Source: Pseudomonas sp. 10-1B
GTDB taxonomy: Bacteria; Pseudomonadota; Gammaproteobacteria; Pseudomonadales; Pseudomonadaceae
DNA length: 64,000 bases
Reading direction: 5' to 3'
NCBI RefSeq assembly: GCF_000935045.1
Contig: NZ_JYKS01000011.1
Span: 1 to 64,000 of the forward strand
This document shows positions 26,501-34,140 of this stretch, piece after piece. The position numbers were made by a program, and so were the translations under genes. Position 1 is the first letter of the stretch. Every line of letters begins with the position of its first letter. Below the pieces are notes generated by a model that had not been told where the DNA came from, made no database searches, and saw nothing but the letters and a program-made list of their open reading frames with translations.

Positions 26501-27256
26501 GAAGGCCTCGGAACGGATCTGCAAGGTCGCCGGCAGGTGCTCGGCCAATGCCTGCAACTGCCCGCTCAGCCTGGCATCGAGGTAACCGCTGCTGGTGCCT
26601 GCGAGCTTCAGGGTCTTTTGCAATTCGCCGTTGGCGGTCAACGCCAATTGCCAGGGCTTGCCCTCTACCGCAGGCAGCTGCAGTTGCGCCTGCAATTGCA
26701 CCGGCCAGTCACCTTCGGGCTGCAGGTCACCCTGCAGGCTCAATTGCAGGTCGTCGCGCTGCACATACAGGCTATCGATGCGCATCCCGGCATTGCTCCA
26801 GTGCGCCACCAGTTGCAAGTCGCCAAACAGGTCGCTGCCATCCAGGCGCAGCTGGCCGACCTTGACCTCACCCAGCTCGATGGCCAGTGGCAAGCGCAGG
26901 GCCGGCAATTGCAACGGGGCGCTGTCGGCCGGCTGCGTGCTTGGCGCAAAGGCCATGTCGATGCGTTGCGCCTGCAACTGGTCGATGCACAGTGTGCCGC
27001 GCAGCAGGCACGCGGGCGACCAGGCCAGCAGGGGTGCCTGCACCTCTACCGTGCTGCCGCCGTCGGCCCAGTGCAGCCGGCTGGCCTGCCAGTTGCCCGC
27101 CAGCCGGCCCTGGAAGTCGGCCACCTCGAGCCCGGGCACCAGGCCCAGTGCCCAGCGGCTGCCAGCCTCGGTACCCAGCAGCACGCCCAGCGCCAGGCCC
27201 AGGCTCGCGACGCCCCCAAGCAAGCCCAGCAGAATGTATTTGATCACGCGTTTCAA
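23582..27256 (-). CDS. tamB: Translocation and assembly module protein TamB
   Basis: This is a 1224-residue AsmA-like inner-membrane-anchored protein spanning the periplasm. One N-terminal membrane anchor (about 5-27, Y-I-L-L-G-L-L-G-G-V) is followed by a long beta-helical groove. The C-terminal DUF490/TamB domain ends in E-A-A-S-G-L-A-S-S-L-D-I-F-Y-K-R-D-F. With TamA it acts in outer-membrane protein insertion and phospholipid transport. Its start overlaps the tamA stop by 4 bp, giving the usual tamAB operon. Confidence 0.95.
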   Translation of the reverse strand: MKRVIKYILLGLLGGVASLGLALGVLLGTEAGSRWALGLVPGLEVADFQGRLAGNWQASRLHWADGGSTVEVQAPLLAWSPACLLRGTLCIDQLQAQRIDMAFAPSTQPADSAPLQLPALRLPLAIELGEVKVGQLRLDGSDLFGDLQLVAHWSNAGMRIDSLYVQRDDLQLSLQGDLQPEGDWPVQLQAQLQLPAVEGKPWQLALTANGELQKTLKLAGTSSGYLDARLSGQLQALAEHLPATLQIRSEAFKPVGSLPDTLQLDQLKLDAKGDLLNGYRLSGSASLPAEQSPIELVLAGLVDSKGARLDALELNASATQRVKLQATADWQQGLVADAQLDWQDFPWLRLYPLETPPEVTLKRLNAQVRYRDGNYQGTFNGDLDGPAGAFTLASPFEGDLSQVKLPQLALTAGQGKAAGSVAVRFAETLAWDVDLQLSALDPAYWLAELPGTLAGPLRSKGQMKGDTLSLDAQLDLKGRLRGQPALLKVEAQGAGESWTLGALAIQLGDNRINGSGSLQQRLAGRIDLDLPRLGQLWPRLQGQVKGRLDVAGTLQAPQGTLTLQGQRLAQAENRLQQLQLDARLDNAQRGVIDLKASGIHLGDTALGTLQANGKGDIRQQALVLALDGPQLKLDLGLDGQLNKGDWRGRLANGRIQAGGQDWQLQAPTRLQRLASGQLDVAAHCWRSGQASLCGDDQRLAPEPRLRYHLKQFPLGSLAQWLPKDFAWQGLLNADINLDIPASGPKGNIVIDASGGTLRVRDKDRWVDFPYQALRLDSTLAPRRIDTRLVFRGERLGELNLNTRLDPLGKNKPLSGDFRLAGLDLSVARPFVPMVERLAGQLNGTGQLSGTLLAPQVNGNLMLSGGEVSGAELPVSLEDLSLQALIAGEQVQLSGGWRSGELGRGQLSGNLTWGQTLGMDVRLQGQQLPVTVEPYATLAVAPDLTLRLIDDKLAVSGKVQVPTGKITVRELPPSTVKVSDDTVIVGHQTEEGKPPMAIAMDIDVEVGRDKLSFSGFGLTANLLGHVHIGDNLDTRGELSLTDGRYRAYGQRLTIRRARLLFAGPIDQPYLDIEAVRKVDDVIAGIRLSGSAEQPTTNVFSEPAMSQEQALSYLVLGRPLGTSGEDNNMLAEAALGLGLAGSAGITGSLASSLGIDDFQLDTEGSGNTTSVVASGNLTEKLSLRYGVGVFEPANTIALRYKLSKKVYLEAASGLASSLDIFYKRDF

Positions 27257-29004
27257 AGCTCAGGCCCCATGGAAAAGTGCAGGCGAATCCCCCCGTCGTC
27301 GTCCAGCGCCTTGGCCAGGTCCAGGCGCAGCGGCCCGACCGGCGAAACCCAGCGCACGCCAAAACCGATACCGGTCTTCAGGCTGGGTAGCTCGAGGTTG
27401 TTGAACGAGTTGCCCTGGTCGACGAAGGTTGCCAGGCGCCACTTTTCGCTTAGCGAATACTGGTACTCGACACTGCCAGCCACCAGGTAGCGCCCACCGA
27501 TGCGGTCGCCGTCGCTGTTCTTCGGCGACAGGGTCTGGTAGTCGTAGCCACGCACGCTCTGGTCGCCACCGGCGAAGAAGCGTAGCGACGGCGGAATGTT
27601 GTTCTTGTAGCCATTGGTCGCGCTGCCACCGAACTGCACCCGGCCGAGGAAGCGGTGGTTGTGACCGAGCGTGGTCAGGCCCTTGAGCAACACGTTGCCA
27701 TGCAGCAGATTGGTGTCTGAAACCAGCCCTTCCTTGGCTACCTGTACATCGAACTGCAGGCGGTAGCCGTTGTGCGGGTCGATCCGGTTGTCACTGCGCA
27801 GGTAGGAATAGCTCACCCCCGGCATCAGCAGGTTGCTCAACCCGGAGTCGTCGCCCAGGCGGTACTCCTCGCGCTGGTACTTGAGCGAAATCACCCGCTG
27901 CCAACCACTGGGCAGCTTGCTGTGCCACTCGGGGCCGACCGTCAACAGCTTGCTGAGGGTGTCGGTACCGGCGATTTCCTCATTCTGGTAGCCGCCGGCG
28001 AAGCGCAGTTTGTCGGTCAGCGGCGGGTCGAGGGGGATGTCGTACCACAGGCCGACGTTCTGCCGCGGCGCCGACAGCTCGGTTTCCCAGCCATAGCTGT
28101 GGCCCTGTGGGTTGACCCAGTGCCGGGTCCAGTTAGCCTTGCCGCGTGGCCCGACGTCGGTCGAGAAGCCCAGGCCCAGGCCCATGGTGCGTGGCTTGCG
28201 GGTTTCCAGGCGGACATCCACGGGGATCTCTTCGCCCACTGCAGCGGTGGGCGCCGCATCCACGCGCACGCCTTCGAAATAGCCGCTCGATTGCAGGTCA
28301 TTGTTCAGCTCGGCGATCAGTTCCGAGTCGTAGGGGGTGCCCGGCTTGAACCCAACCATACGCTGCAGCAGCTCGTCGTCCAGCGGCGTGTCGCCACCGA
28401 AGGTGACCGCGCCCAGGCGGTAACGCGGGCCACTCTGGTAGACCAGTTCGATATCGGCCACGCCGGCCTGGGGGTCGACCGCCAGGCGCTGGCGGCTGAA
28501 GCGGCCACTGAAAAAGCCGTAGCGCGACGCCTGGTTCTGGATCAGTCGCTTGGCATCTTCATAATGGCCATGGTTGAGTTGTTCGCCCGCGCGCAGCGCC
28601 TTGCTGTCGGGCACGCGGAAAGCCTTCATCTCACTGGCAGGGCCTTCTATGCGCACGGTCACGTTGCGCAGGCGAATCGGCTCGCCCGGGTCGATGCTGA
28701 TGATCAGTTGCGGGGAGTGGTCAGCCTCGCTGGCGGGCTTGACCTCGGTATCGATCCGCGCCTGGTAGTAGCCAAGTGCCTGCGCGGCTTTGCGCGCCTG
28801 CTCCTGAGCGCCGCGACTGAAGCGCAGTAGCGCTTCTTCGTCGCGGTCGCCAAGGGTACCGATATAGCCTTCGACATTGGCCTTGAGCGCCTTGTTGGCC
28901 GGTTTTACCTTCACCAGCAACTCACTCTGGCCCCATGCTGAGAAACTGGCGGCCCAGAAAACCAGGCCCCAGGTCAATCTTCCTGAATACGTCATGCGGC
29001 GCAT
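27253..29004 (-). CDS. tamA: Omp85-family outer-membrane protein TamA
   Basis: This 583-residue protein has a signal peptide (cleavage near A-W-G-Q, residues 23-26), three POTRA domains (about 27-270) and a 16-strand barrel (about 270-583). The lid/barrel landmark R-R-Y-like V-R-G-Y-D-Y-Q-T appears near 485. Barrel strands end in L-R-L-D-L-A-K-A-L-D-D. ATG 29004 and ATG 28995 (M-T-Y-S-G) are both possible starts and neither has a strong ribosome site. It is the first gene of tamAB. Confidence 0.94.
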   Translation of the reverse strand: MRRMTYSGRLTWGLVFWAASFSAWGQSELLVKVKPANKALKANVEGYIGTLGDRDEEALLRFSRGAQEQARKAAQALGYYQARIDTEVKPASEADHSPQLIISIDPGEPIRLRNVTVRIEGPASEMKAFRVPDSKALRAGEQLNHGHYEDAKRLIQNQASRYGFFSGRFSRQRLAVDPQAGVADIELVYQSGPRYRLGAVTFGGDTPLDDELLQRMVGFKPGTPYDSELIAELNNDLQSSGYFEGVRVDAAPTAAVGEEIPVDVRLETRKPRTMGLGLGFSTDVGPRGKANWTRHWVNPQGHSYGWETELSAPRQNVGLWYDIPLDPPLTDKLRFAGGYQNEEIAGTDTLSKLLTVGPEWHSKLPSGWQRVISLKYQREEYRLGDDSGLSNLLMPGVSYSYLRSDNRIDPHNGYRLQFDVQVAKEGLVSDTNLLHGNVLLKGLTTLGHNHRFLGRVQFGGSATNGYKNNIPPSLRFFAGGDQSVRGYDYQTLSPKNSDGDRIGGRYLVAGSVEYQYSLSEKWRLATFVDQGNSFNNLELPSLKTGIGFGVRWVSPVGPLRLDLAKALDDDGGIRLHFSMGPEL

Positions 29005-29047
29005 GCTACCAGAGCCGGGCGCTCAAGGGAGCCGCCTGGAGGCCTGC

Positions 29048-29698
29048 TCAGGCAAAAGCGGAACTTGAAGAAACCGGATTGGGATGGAAGAACACCCTCT
29101 CCCGGATTGGCCCTACAGCGACCTCGCCAATTTCCTCATAACCCTGGCGCTGGTAAAAGGCCAGGTAGTGCTCGTTGCCAGTATCCAGCACCACACCCTG
29201 GGTGCCCGGGTCCTCTGCGCACCAGTCGTGCACAGCTTGTAACAATTGCTCACCGTAGTGCCTACCCTGAAATTGCGGGTGCACCCCCAGCAATGGCAGC
29301 ACATGCACCTGGTCAGTTGGCAGGCAGGTGGCCAGCGCGGCCTGGTAGTCCATGTAGCGCCGCGTACAGCGCAGGCCGGTACCCAGGATCATGCGCAGGC
29401 GCCAGGCCCAGCTGTCAGCCACGCCCAGCCGGCGCAGCGGCGGTACGATCAGAGCCAAGGCAATCAGGCGGTCCTCCAGCAACAGGCCGATAGCGGGCAA
29501 CTGCAGGTAAAAGTGCTGGCGCACCCATTCGCGCACCATCACCCGCAGGCGCCGCTCATATCCCGGGCGCTGGGCCTCGAAGATGTAGGCGAAGGTGGGT
29601 TCGTGGCGGTAGGCGTTGTACAGCAGCGAACGCGCCTCACGGCTGTAACCATCATCGAGCAGGCAGACGCGCGCCGGAGCGGCAGTGGTTTCGGGCAT
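29048..29698 (-). CDS. GNAT-family N-acetyltransferase
   Basis: This 216-residue protein has the acetyl-CoA-binding motif A region L-L-G-V-H-P-Q-F-Q-G-R-H-Y-G-E-Q-L-L and the following V-V-L-D-T-G-N-E-H-Y-L-A-F-Y-Q-R-Q-G-Y, typical of GNAT enzymes. The acceptor substrate is unknown. ATG 29698 (M-P-E-T-T) is chosen over 29725 because AGGAGG lies between the two. It is upstream of and codirectional with tamA, and divergent from xthA. Confidence 0.8.
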   Translation of the reverse strand: MPETTAAPARVCLLDDGYSREARSLLYNAYRHEPTFAYIFEAQRPGYERRLRVMVREWVRQHFYLQLPAIGLLLEDRLIALALIVPPLRRLGVADSWAWRLRMILGTGLRCTRRYMDYQAALATCLPTDQVHVLPLLGVHPQFQGRHYGEQLLQAVHDWCAEDPGTQGVVLDTGNEHYLAFYQRQGYEEIGEVAVGPIRERVFFHPNPVSSSSAFA

Positions 29699-29861
29699 TG
29701 CGGGCAAACCTCCTGGAATGGGCATATCAGTGCCTTGGAGGTGCCCTTGCGCGCATCGTTCACCTCCTACAGCACGTTAGCAGCAGGCTTGCAAAGCCGC
29801 CATGCTGGTGATGGCCGGCGATGTCGGCTAGCATCGCGCTTTTTACCGGGATTATCTTTCC

Positions 29862-30674
29862 ATGAAGATCGTCTGTTTCAACATCAACGGCCTGCGGGCC
29901 CGCCCGCACCAGCTGGCGGCGCTGATCGAAAAGCACCAGCCGGACGTGATCGGCCTGCAGGAAACCAAGGTCAGCGACGATCAGTTCCCGTTGGCCGACG
30001 TGCAGGCATTGGGTTACCACGTGCATTACCACGGCCAGAAAGGCCACTACGGCGTGGCCCTGCTGTCGCGCCAGGCGCCGCTGAGCCTGCACAAGGGCTT
30101 CGCCAGCGATGAAGAAGAAGCCCAGCGGCGTTTCATCTGGGGCACCTTCGCCGATGCCGATGGCAACCCCATCACCATCATGAACGGCTATTTCCCCCAG
30201 GGCGAAAGCCGCGACCACCCCACCAAGTTCCCGGCCAAGCAGCGCTTCTACAGCGACCTGCAGGCGCTGCTGGAAACCCAGTTCCGCAACGACCAGCCAG
30301 TGCTGGTCATGGGCGACATGAACATCTCGCCGCAGGACTGCGACATCGGCATCGGCCCGGACAACGCCAAGCGCTGGCTGAAGACCGGCAAGTGCAGCTT
30401 CCTGCCGGAAGAGCGCGAGTGGATGGAACGGTTGAAAGGCTGGGGCCTGGTCGACAGCTTCCGCCACCTGCACCCGGAAGTGGCCGACCGTTTCAGCTGG
30501 TTCGATTACCGCAGCCGCGGCTTCGAGGACGAGCCCAAGCGTGGCCTGCGCATCGACCTGATCATGGCCTCGCAGCACTTGGTGCCACGGATCAAGGCGG
30601 CGGGTGTGGACTATGAGCTGCGGGCGATGGAAAAGCCTTCGGATCATGCGCCGATCTGGCTGGAGCTGAGCTGA
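29862..30674 (+). CDS. xthA: Exodeoxyribonuclease III
   Basis: This AP endonuclease/3'-5' exonuclease acts in base-excision repair. The 270-residue protein shows the ExoIII blocks N-I-N-G-L-R-A (N7), L-Q-E-T-K (catalytic E), the G-D-M-N-I-S-P nuclease loop, S-W-F-D-Y-R-S and the terminal S-D-H-A-P-I-W with its catalytic histidine. The start is immediate ([10 protein letters not shown]). It is monocistronic. Confidence 0.96.
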   Translation: MKIVCFNINGLRARPHQLAALIEKHQPDVIGLQETKVSDDQFPLADVQALGYHVHYHGQKGHYGVALLSRQAPLSLHKGFASDEEEAQRRFIWGTFADADGNPITIMNGYFPQGESRDHPTKFPAKQRFYSDLQALLETQFRNDQPVLVMGDMNISPQDCDIGIGPDNAKRWLKTGKCSFLPEEREWMERLKGWGLVDSFRHLHPEVADRFSWFDYRSRGFEDEPKRGLRIDLIMASQHLVPRIKAAGVDYELRAMEKPSDHAPIWLELS

Positions 30675-30714
30675 GTTTAGTGGTGGGGCTGCGAGGGGCC
30701 TGTCTTGGGGGAGG

Positions 30715-31045
30715 TGGTGCCTGTGAAATCGAGCGCCGCCCGCGCGGCGCATCGCGACGCAAGGCCGCTCCCACATTTGTTGCAACGTGCCGAACCTGTC
30801 AGGTCATGGTTGCCTGCCTTGTTGCCTTGACTGGACTTCTCGACTGGCGCATCCACCGCCCCACTTGTCTTGAGACATGCACCAAGGCAGGCAACTGTCT
30901 TGCTCAAAGTCTGAAGGCTTGCGCAATCTTTGTGGGAGCGGGCATGTCGAGGCGTCGAACCGCCGCGAACACCGGCAAAGCCGGTGCCATCCACCGCGCT
31001 GGATTCTTCGCGGGCATGCCCGCTCCCACAGGTACTGTGCCCCCA
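30715..31045. repeat. Divergent REP variants between xthA and the anti-sigma gene
   Basis: Three elements share the GCTCCCAC half but have other stems: GACGCAAGGCCGCTCCCAC near 30760, GTGGGAGCGGGCATGTC near 30931, and TTCGCGGGCATGCCCGCTCC near 31008. The stretch also holds the GACTGGACTTCTCGACTGGC region near 30828. It fills most of the 404-bp gap and no gene is seen in it. Confidence 0.75.
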
Positions 31046-31078
31046 AGACATCCACACGCCCACAACACCGAGGCCCAA

Positions 31079-31831
31079 TCACAACCCCAACCGCAAGGCC
31101 TCCCCTACCCCCGCCCCACGCACATCGTCCGCCGCACTGACCAGGGCAAAGTTGTAGGCCCCATGTGACCAATACCGAGCCTCCAACTGGCCATCCACCC
31201 GCTGCCCGTCCGGCATGCGTCGGTACTGCTCACCCGGTGAGCGCAGGAACAGGCTGATACGCTGCCCTTTGCCATCCTCGAACACCAGCAACGCTGCCGG
31301 CCCTTGCTCGTTGCTGAGCAGCCGCGCACCCACTGGCTGGAAACCATACCCTGCCAGGTCCGGCAATTGGCCCACGCGGCTGAAGTGGCGCCCCAGCCAG
31401 TCGCGCAACTGCTCAGGGTCGCTGGCCTGGATATCCAGCGCCTGGCCACCTGCGAACAAGCGGTGCGCCTGCACGGCATCGGCCATGGGCAGTTCGGCAT
31501 GCGCCAGGGTCGCATCGCGCACCTGCCAGCCGCCCAGGCCACCCACGCCCAGCGCCAGCATCACCACCGCCGCCGCTGCCCAGCGCCGCTGGCGGCGTTG
31601 GCGCATTTGCCGGCGCAACTGGCCAAGGTCCAGCGGCGCCGCCCCAGGCAGTTCGCCGAACCCGGCCAATGCCGTGCGCAAACGACGGGCGTCGGCACGC
31701 CAACCCTCGACCTTGGCTGCAGCCTGCGGGTTGGCCGCCAGCCAGGCCTGCACCTCGGCCCGGCGCACAGGCTCCAGGCGCTCATCGACGTAAGCGTGCA
31801 ATTCGTCTTCGCTGGGGATCAGGCGCGTCAT
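31079..31831 (-). CDS. Transmembrane anti-sigma factor
   Basis: This 250-residue protein has an N-terminal cytoplasmic anti-sigma helix bundle (1-75, with D-E-L-H-A-Y-V-D-E-R-L), one transmembrane helix (about 84-104) and a periplasmic domain. The N-terminus lacks a clear ZAS H-x3-C-x2-C zinc motif. Its start overlaps the stop of the ECF sigma gene by 4 bp (ATGA), so the pair is cotranslated. It would hold the sigma factor at the membrane until a periplasmic signal arrives. Confidence 0.85.
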   Translation of the reverse strand: MTRLIPSEDELHAYVDERLEPVRRAEVQAWLAANPQAAAKVEGWRADARRLRTALAGFGELPGAAPLDLGQLRRQMRQRRQRRWAAAAVVMLALGVGGLGGWQVRDATLAHAELPMADAVQAHRLFAGGQALDIQASDPEQLRDWLGRHFSRVGQLPDLAGYGFQPVGARLLSNEQGPAALLVFEDGKGQRISLFLRSPGEQYRRMPDGQRVDGQLEARYWSHGAYNFALVSAADDVRGAGVGEALRLGL

Positions 31832-32349
31832 TTCAGTCTCCGCAAGGCCGGGGGCTGAGGGTTGCCCTCGGTCAGTTCGCGCAAGGCATTGCGCGCGCGC
31901 GACAGGCGCGACATCACAGTGCCGATGGGGATACCCAAGGCCTGGGCGGCCTCCTTGTAACTCAAACCTTCGATGCTCACCAGCAGCAGCAAGGCACGCT
32001 GCTCGGCCGTGAGCCGGGCAAACGCCTGCAGGTCGGCCTGGGCCAGGACGATGGCCTCGAGGTTGCCGCCGAGCGGCTCGTCGTCGCGCTCGGCACGGCC
32101 GAACCAGGACAGCCAGCGCGCATGCAGGCGGTCGCGGCGCTTACCGTCGAGGAAAAGCCGATAAAGAATGGTGAACAGCCAGGCCCGCAGCGCGTTGGCA
32201 TCGCGTTGCTGGTCGCGCCGGCTCAAGGCCCGCTCGACCGTGGCCTGCACCAGGTCGTCGGCGCTGCCCGGCTCGCGGGTCAGCCACACGGCAAAGCGGC
32301 GCAGGCGGGCCAGCAGCTCGCGCCACTGGTGGTCGTCCAGATCATGCAT
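31828..32349 (-). CDS. ECF-family RNA polymerase sigma factor
   Basis: This 173-residue sigma factor has region 2 at about 8-72 (L-T-R-E-P-G-S-A-D-D-L-V-Q-A-T-V) and region 4 at about 112-160 (L-S-Y-K-E-A-A-Q-A-L-G-I-P-I-G-T-V). It is paired with a membrane anti-sigma factor and lies back to back with the catalase-like/cytochrome b561 genes. That layout suggests it activates them, and perhaps itself, in response to oxidative damage. The signal and regulon are inferred only from this layout. Confidence 0.9.
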   Translation of the reverse strand: MHDLDDHQWRELLARLRRFAVWLTREPGSADDLVQATVERALSRRDQQRDANALRAWLFTILYRLFLDGKRRDRLHARWLSWFGRAERDDEPLGGNLEAIVLAQADLQAFARLTAEQRALLLLVSIEGLSYKEAAQALGIPIGTVMSRLSRARNALRELTEGNPQPPALRRLK

Positions 32350-32420
32350 GGCAAAGTCCCGGCCTCTGAGGCTGTCAGTGTAAAAGGCAGACGCCTACCA
32401 GGAAATTCTATTCCTTGCGC

Positions 32421-32449
32421 GGGAATAAGTTTTTCCCTGCGCCGTCGTA
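32421..32449 (+). promoter_or_regulatory. Candidate ECF-dependent promoter
   Basis: GGGAATAA (32421-32428) and CGTCGTA (32443-32449) are separated by about 15 bases. This fits the usual ECF architecture of a GGAA-type -35 and a CGTC-type -10. The site is about 25-30 bp upstream of the catalase-like start. A second GGAAAT lies at 32401. Confidence 0.55.
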
Positions 32450-32473
32450 CCGGCACCTTCACTGAACCGGACG

Positions 32474-33526
32474 ATGACCATGAACTCACCCTTGCACGGC
32501 CCGGCCAAGGCCTGGCGCCTGGCCGCCATCGGCAGCGTGATGCTGGCGACGGGCGCCAGTTTTGCCTATGCCGCCGGATGGCTCGGCGATACCCGACTGA
32601 CGCCCCAGCGCATCATCGACACCTTCGAAGCCCAGGCCGGGCATTACCCGGGCTACCGCAAGAACCACGCCAAGGGCCTGTGCGTCAGCGGCTACTTCCA
32701 GGCCAGCGGGCAAGCCGCCAGCTTGTCCACGGCACGTGCGTTCAGCCAGCAACGGGTGCCGGTGATCGGCCGTTTCGCCATCGGCGGCGCCAACCCGTTC
32801 GCCCCGGACACCGGCATACCGGTACGTAGCCTGGCGATTCAGCTGAGCACCGACGATGGCCAGGTCTGGCGCACCGGCATGAACAACCCGCCAGTGCTGG
32901 CGGTGAGCACGCCGCAAGGGTTCTACGAGCAAGTGCTGGCAGGCGCCCCCGCCCCCGCCACCGGCAAACCGGACCCGGCCAAGATGCAGGCATTCTTCGC
33001 CGCCCACCCGGAAAGCGCGGCGTTTCGCCAATGGGCGGCGAGCTACAAACCTAGCGACAGTTTCGCCAGCACGCAGTACCACAGTATCAATGCCTTCCGC
33101 CTGATCGACGCATCCGGCGCCGCCCATCCGGTGCGCTGGCAACTTGAGCCACAAACGGCGTTTGCTGCATTGCCTGGCCAGGTCGACGACAAACAGTTCC
33201 TGCAGCACGACTTGCAGCATCGCCTGGCCCAAGGCCCACTGCGCTGGACCTTGCGCCTGGTGCTGGCCGAACCGGGCGATGCGGTGGACGACCCCGCCAG
33301 CCCTTGGCCTGCCGACCGACGCAGCGTGGACGCCGGCACCCTGGTGCTGGAACAGATCGACGCTCCTGAGCAAGGGGCGTGCCGCGACCTCAACTTCGAC
33401 CCACTGATCCTGCCCCAGGGCATCGAAGCGTCCGCCGACCCGATCCTCGCCGCCCGCTCGGCCGCCTACTCGGAATCCTTCAACCGCCGCAGCCGCGAAT
33501 CGCTCAGTACCGGAGTCCGCCCATGA
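32474..33526 (+). CDS. Catalase-related haem peroxidase, exported
   Basis: This 350-residue protein resembles the SrpA-like catalase-related peroxidase group. After an N-terminal signal/anchor (about 14-35) it has H-P-G-Y-R-K-N-H-A-K-G-L-C-V-S-G, matching the catalase distal region but with altered residues. R-V-P-V-I-G-R-F-A-I-G-G and A-F-R-L-I-D-A-S-G follow. It is much shorter than a monofunctional catalase (about 480 residues or more). It probably acts in the periplasm on organic or hydrogen peroxide. It overlaps the cytochrome b561 gene by 4 bp, pairing a haem peroxidase with a quinol-linked electron donor. Confidence 0.82.
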   Translation: MTMNSPLHGPAKAWRLAAIGSVMLATGASFAYAAGWLGDTRLTPQRIIDTFEAQAGHYPGYRKNHAKGLCVSGYFQASGQAASLSTARAFSQQRVPVIGRFAIGGANPFAPDTGIPVRSLAIQLSTDDGQVWRTGMNNPPVLAVSTPQGFYEQVLAGAPAPATGKPDPAKMQAFFAAHPESAAFRQWAASYKPSDSFASTQYHSINAFRLIDASGAAHPVRWQLEPQTAFAALPGQVDDKQFLQHDLQHRLAQGPLRWTLRLVLAEPGDAVDDPASPWPADRRSVDAGTLVLEQIDAPEQGACRDLNFDPLILPQGIEASADPILAARSAAYSESFNRRSRESLSTGVRP

Positions 33527-34056
33527 AACCCGAAGCCTTCCATCCATTCGCCCGCCTGCTGCACTGGTTGATGGCAGTGCTGATCCTGGCCATGCTGTTC
33601 ATCGGTGTGAGCATGGTCGGCGACCTGTCGCCGCGCCACCCTGTGCTGATCGGGCTGCACAAGGCTACCGGCCTGGCCCTGCTGGTACTGGTGGTGCTGC
33701 GCATCGCTGTGCGCCTGGCACTGCCCCATCCACCCCTGCCGCGCGACCTGCCAATGCTGCAACGTTGGGCCGCCGGGGCCTCGCACCTGCTGCTCTATGG
33801 CCTGATGCTAGCCATGCCACTGCTGGGCTGGGCCATGTTGTCGGCAGATGGCTACCCGCGCCCGCTGGGCTTACCCGCCATCGTCCCTCACAACCTGCAG
33901 CTGTATGCCGTACTGCGTCAGGCCCATGGCTGGGCCGGCTACCTGTTATTCGCCACGATCCTGGTGCACGTTGGCGCGGCGCTGATGCATGCATGGGTGC
34001 GCCGCGACGGCGTGTTGCGTAGCATGTGGCCAACTCCCTTGCGCCGCAGTGAATGA
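33523..34056 (+). CDS. Cytochrome b561
   Basis: This 177-residue protein has four transmembrane helices and paired haem-ligand histidines: H7/H13 in H-P-F-A-R-L-L-H-W, and others in I-G-L-H-K-A-T-G, H-G-W-A-G-Y and L-V-H-V-G-A-A-L-M-H. This is the bacterial cytochrome b561 pattern. It should pass electrons from ubiquinol across the inner membrane. The ATG overlaps the stop of the peroxidase gene (ATGA), so the two are coupled and probably form an electron-donor/peroxidase unit. Confidence 0.92.
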   Translation: MKPEAFHPFARLLHWLMAVLILAMLFIGVSMVGDLSPRHPVLIGLHKATGLALLVLVVLRIAVRLALPHPPLPRDLPMLQRWAAGASHLLLYGLMLAMPLLGWAMLSADGYPRPLGLPAIVPHNLQLYAVLRQAHGWAGYLLFATILVHVGAALMHAWVRRDGVLRSMWPTPLRRSE

Positions 34057-34084
34057 TCCATGGCAGCCGGGGCGTTCGACAAAC

Positions 34085-34103
34085 AATAATAATTCTTAAT
34101 AAC
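34085..34103 (+). promoter_or_regulatory. Possible Fur box
   Basis: AATAATAATTCTTAATAAC matches the 19-bp Fur consensus GATAATGATAATCATTATC at 12 positions, including the complete ATAAT block. It lies about 40 bp upstream of the MFS gene. AT-rich promoter sequence can give such matches by chance. Confidence 0.35.
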
Positions 34104-34140
34104 ATCGGCTTTTACTTGCCGAACTGCTCTGGACTGCCCT

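Noticed and set aside
31079..31831. FecR/FpvR-type siderophore anti-sigma factor
   Set aside because: No TonB-dependent receptor is adjacent, and the gene order matches a peroxide-type module instead.
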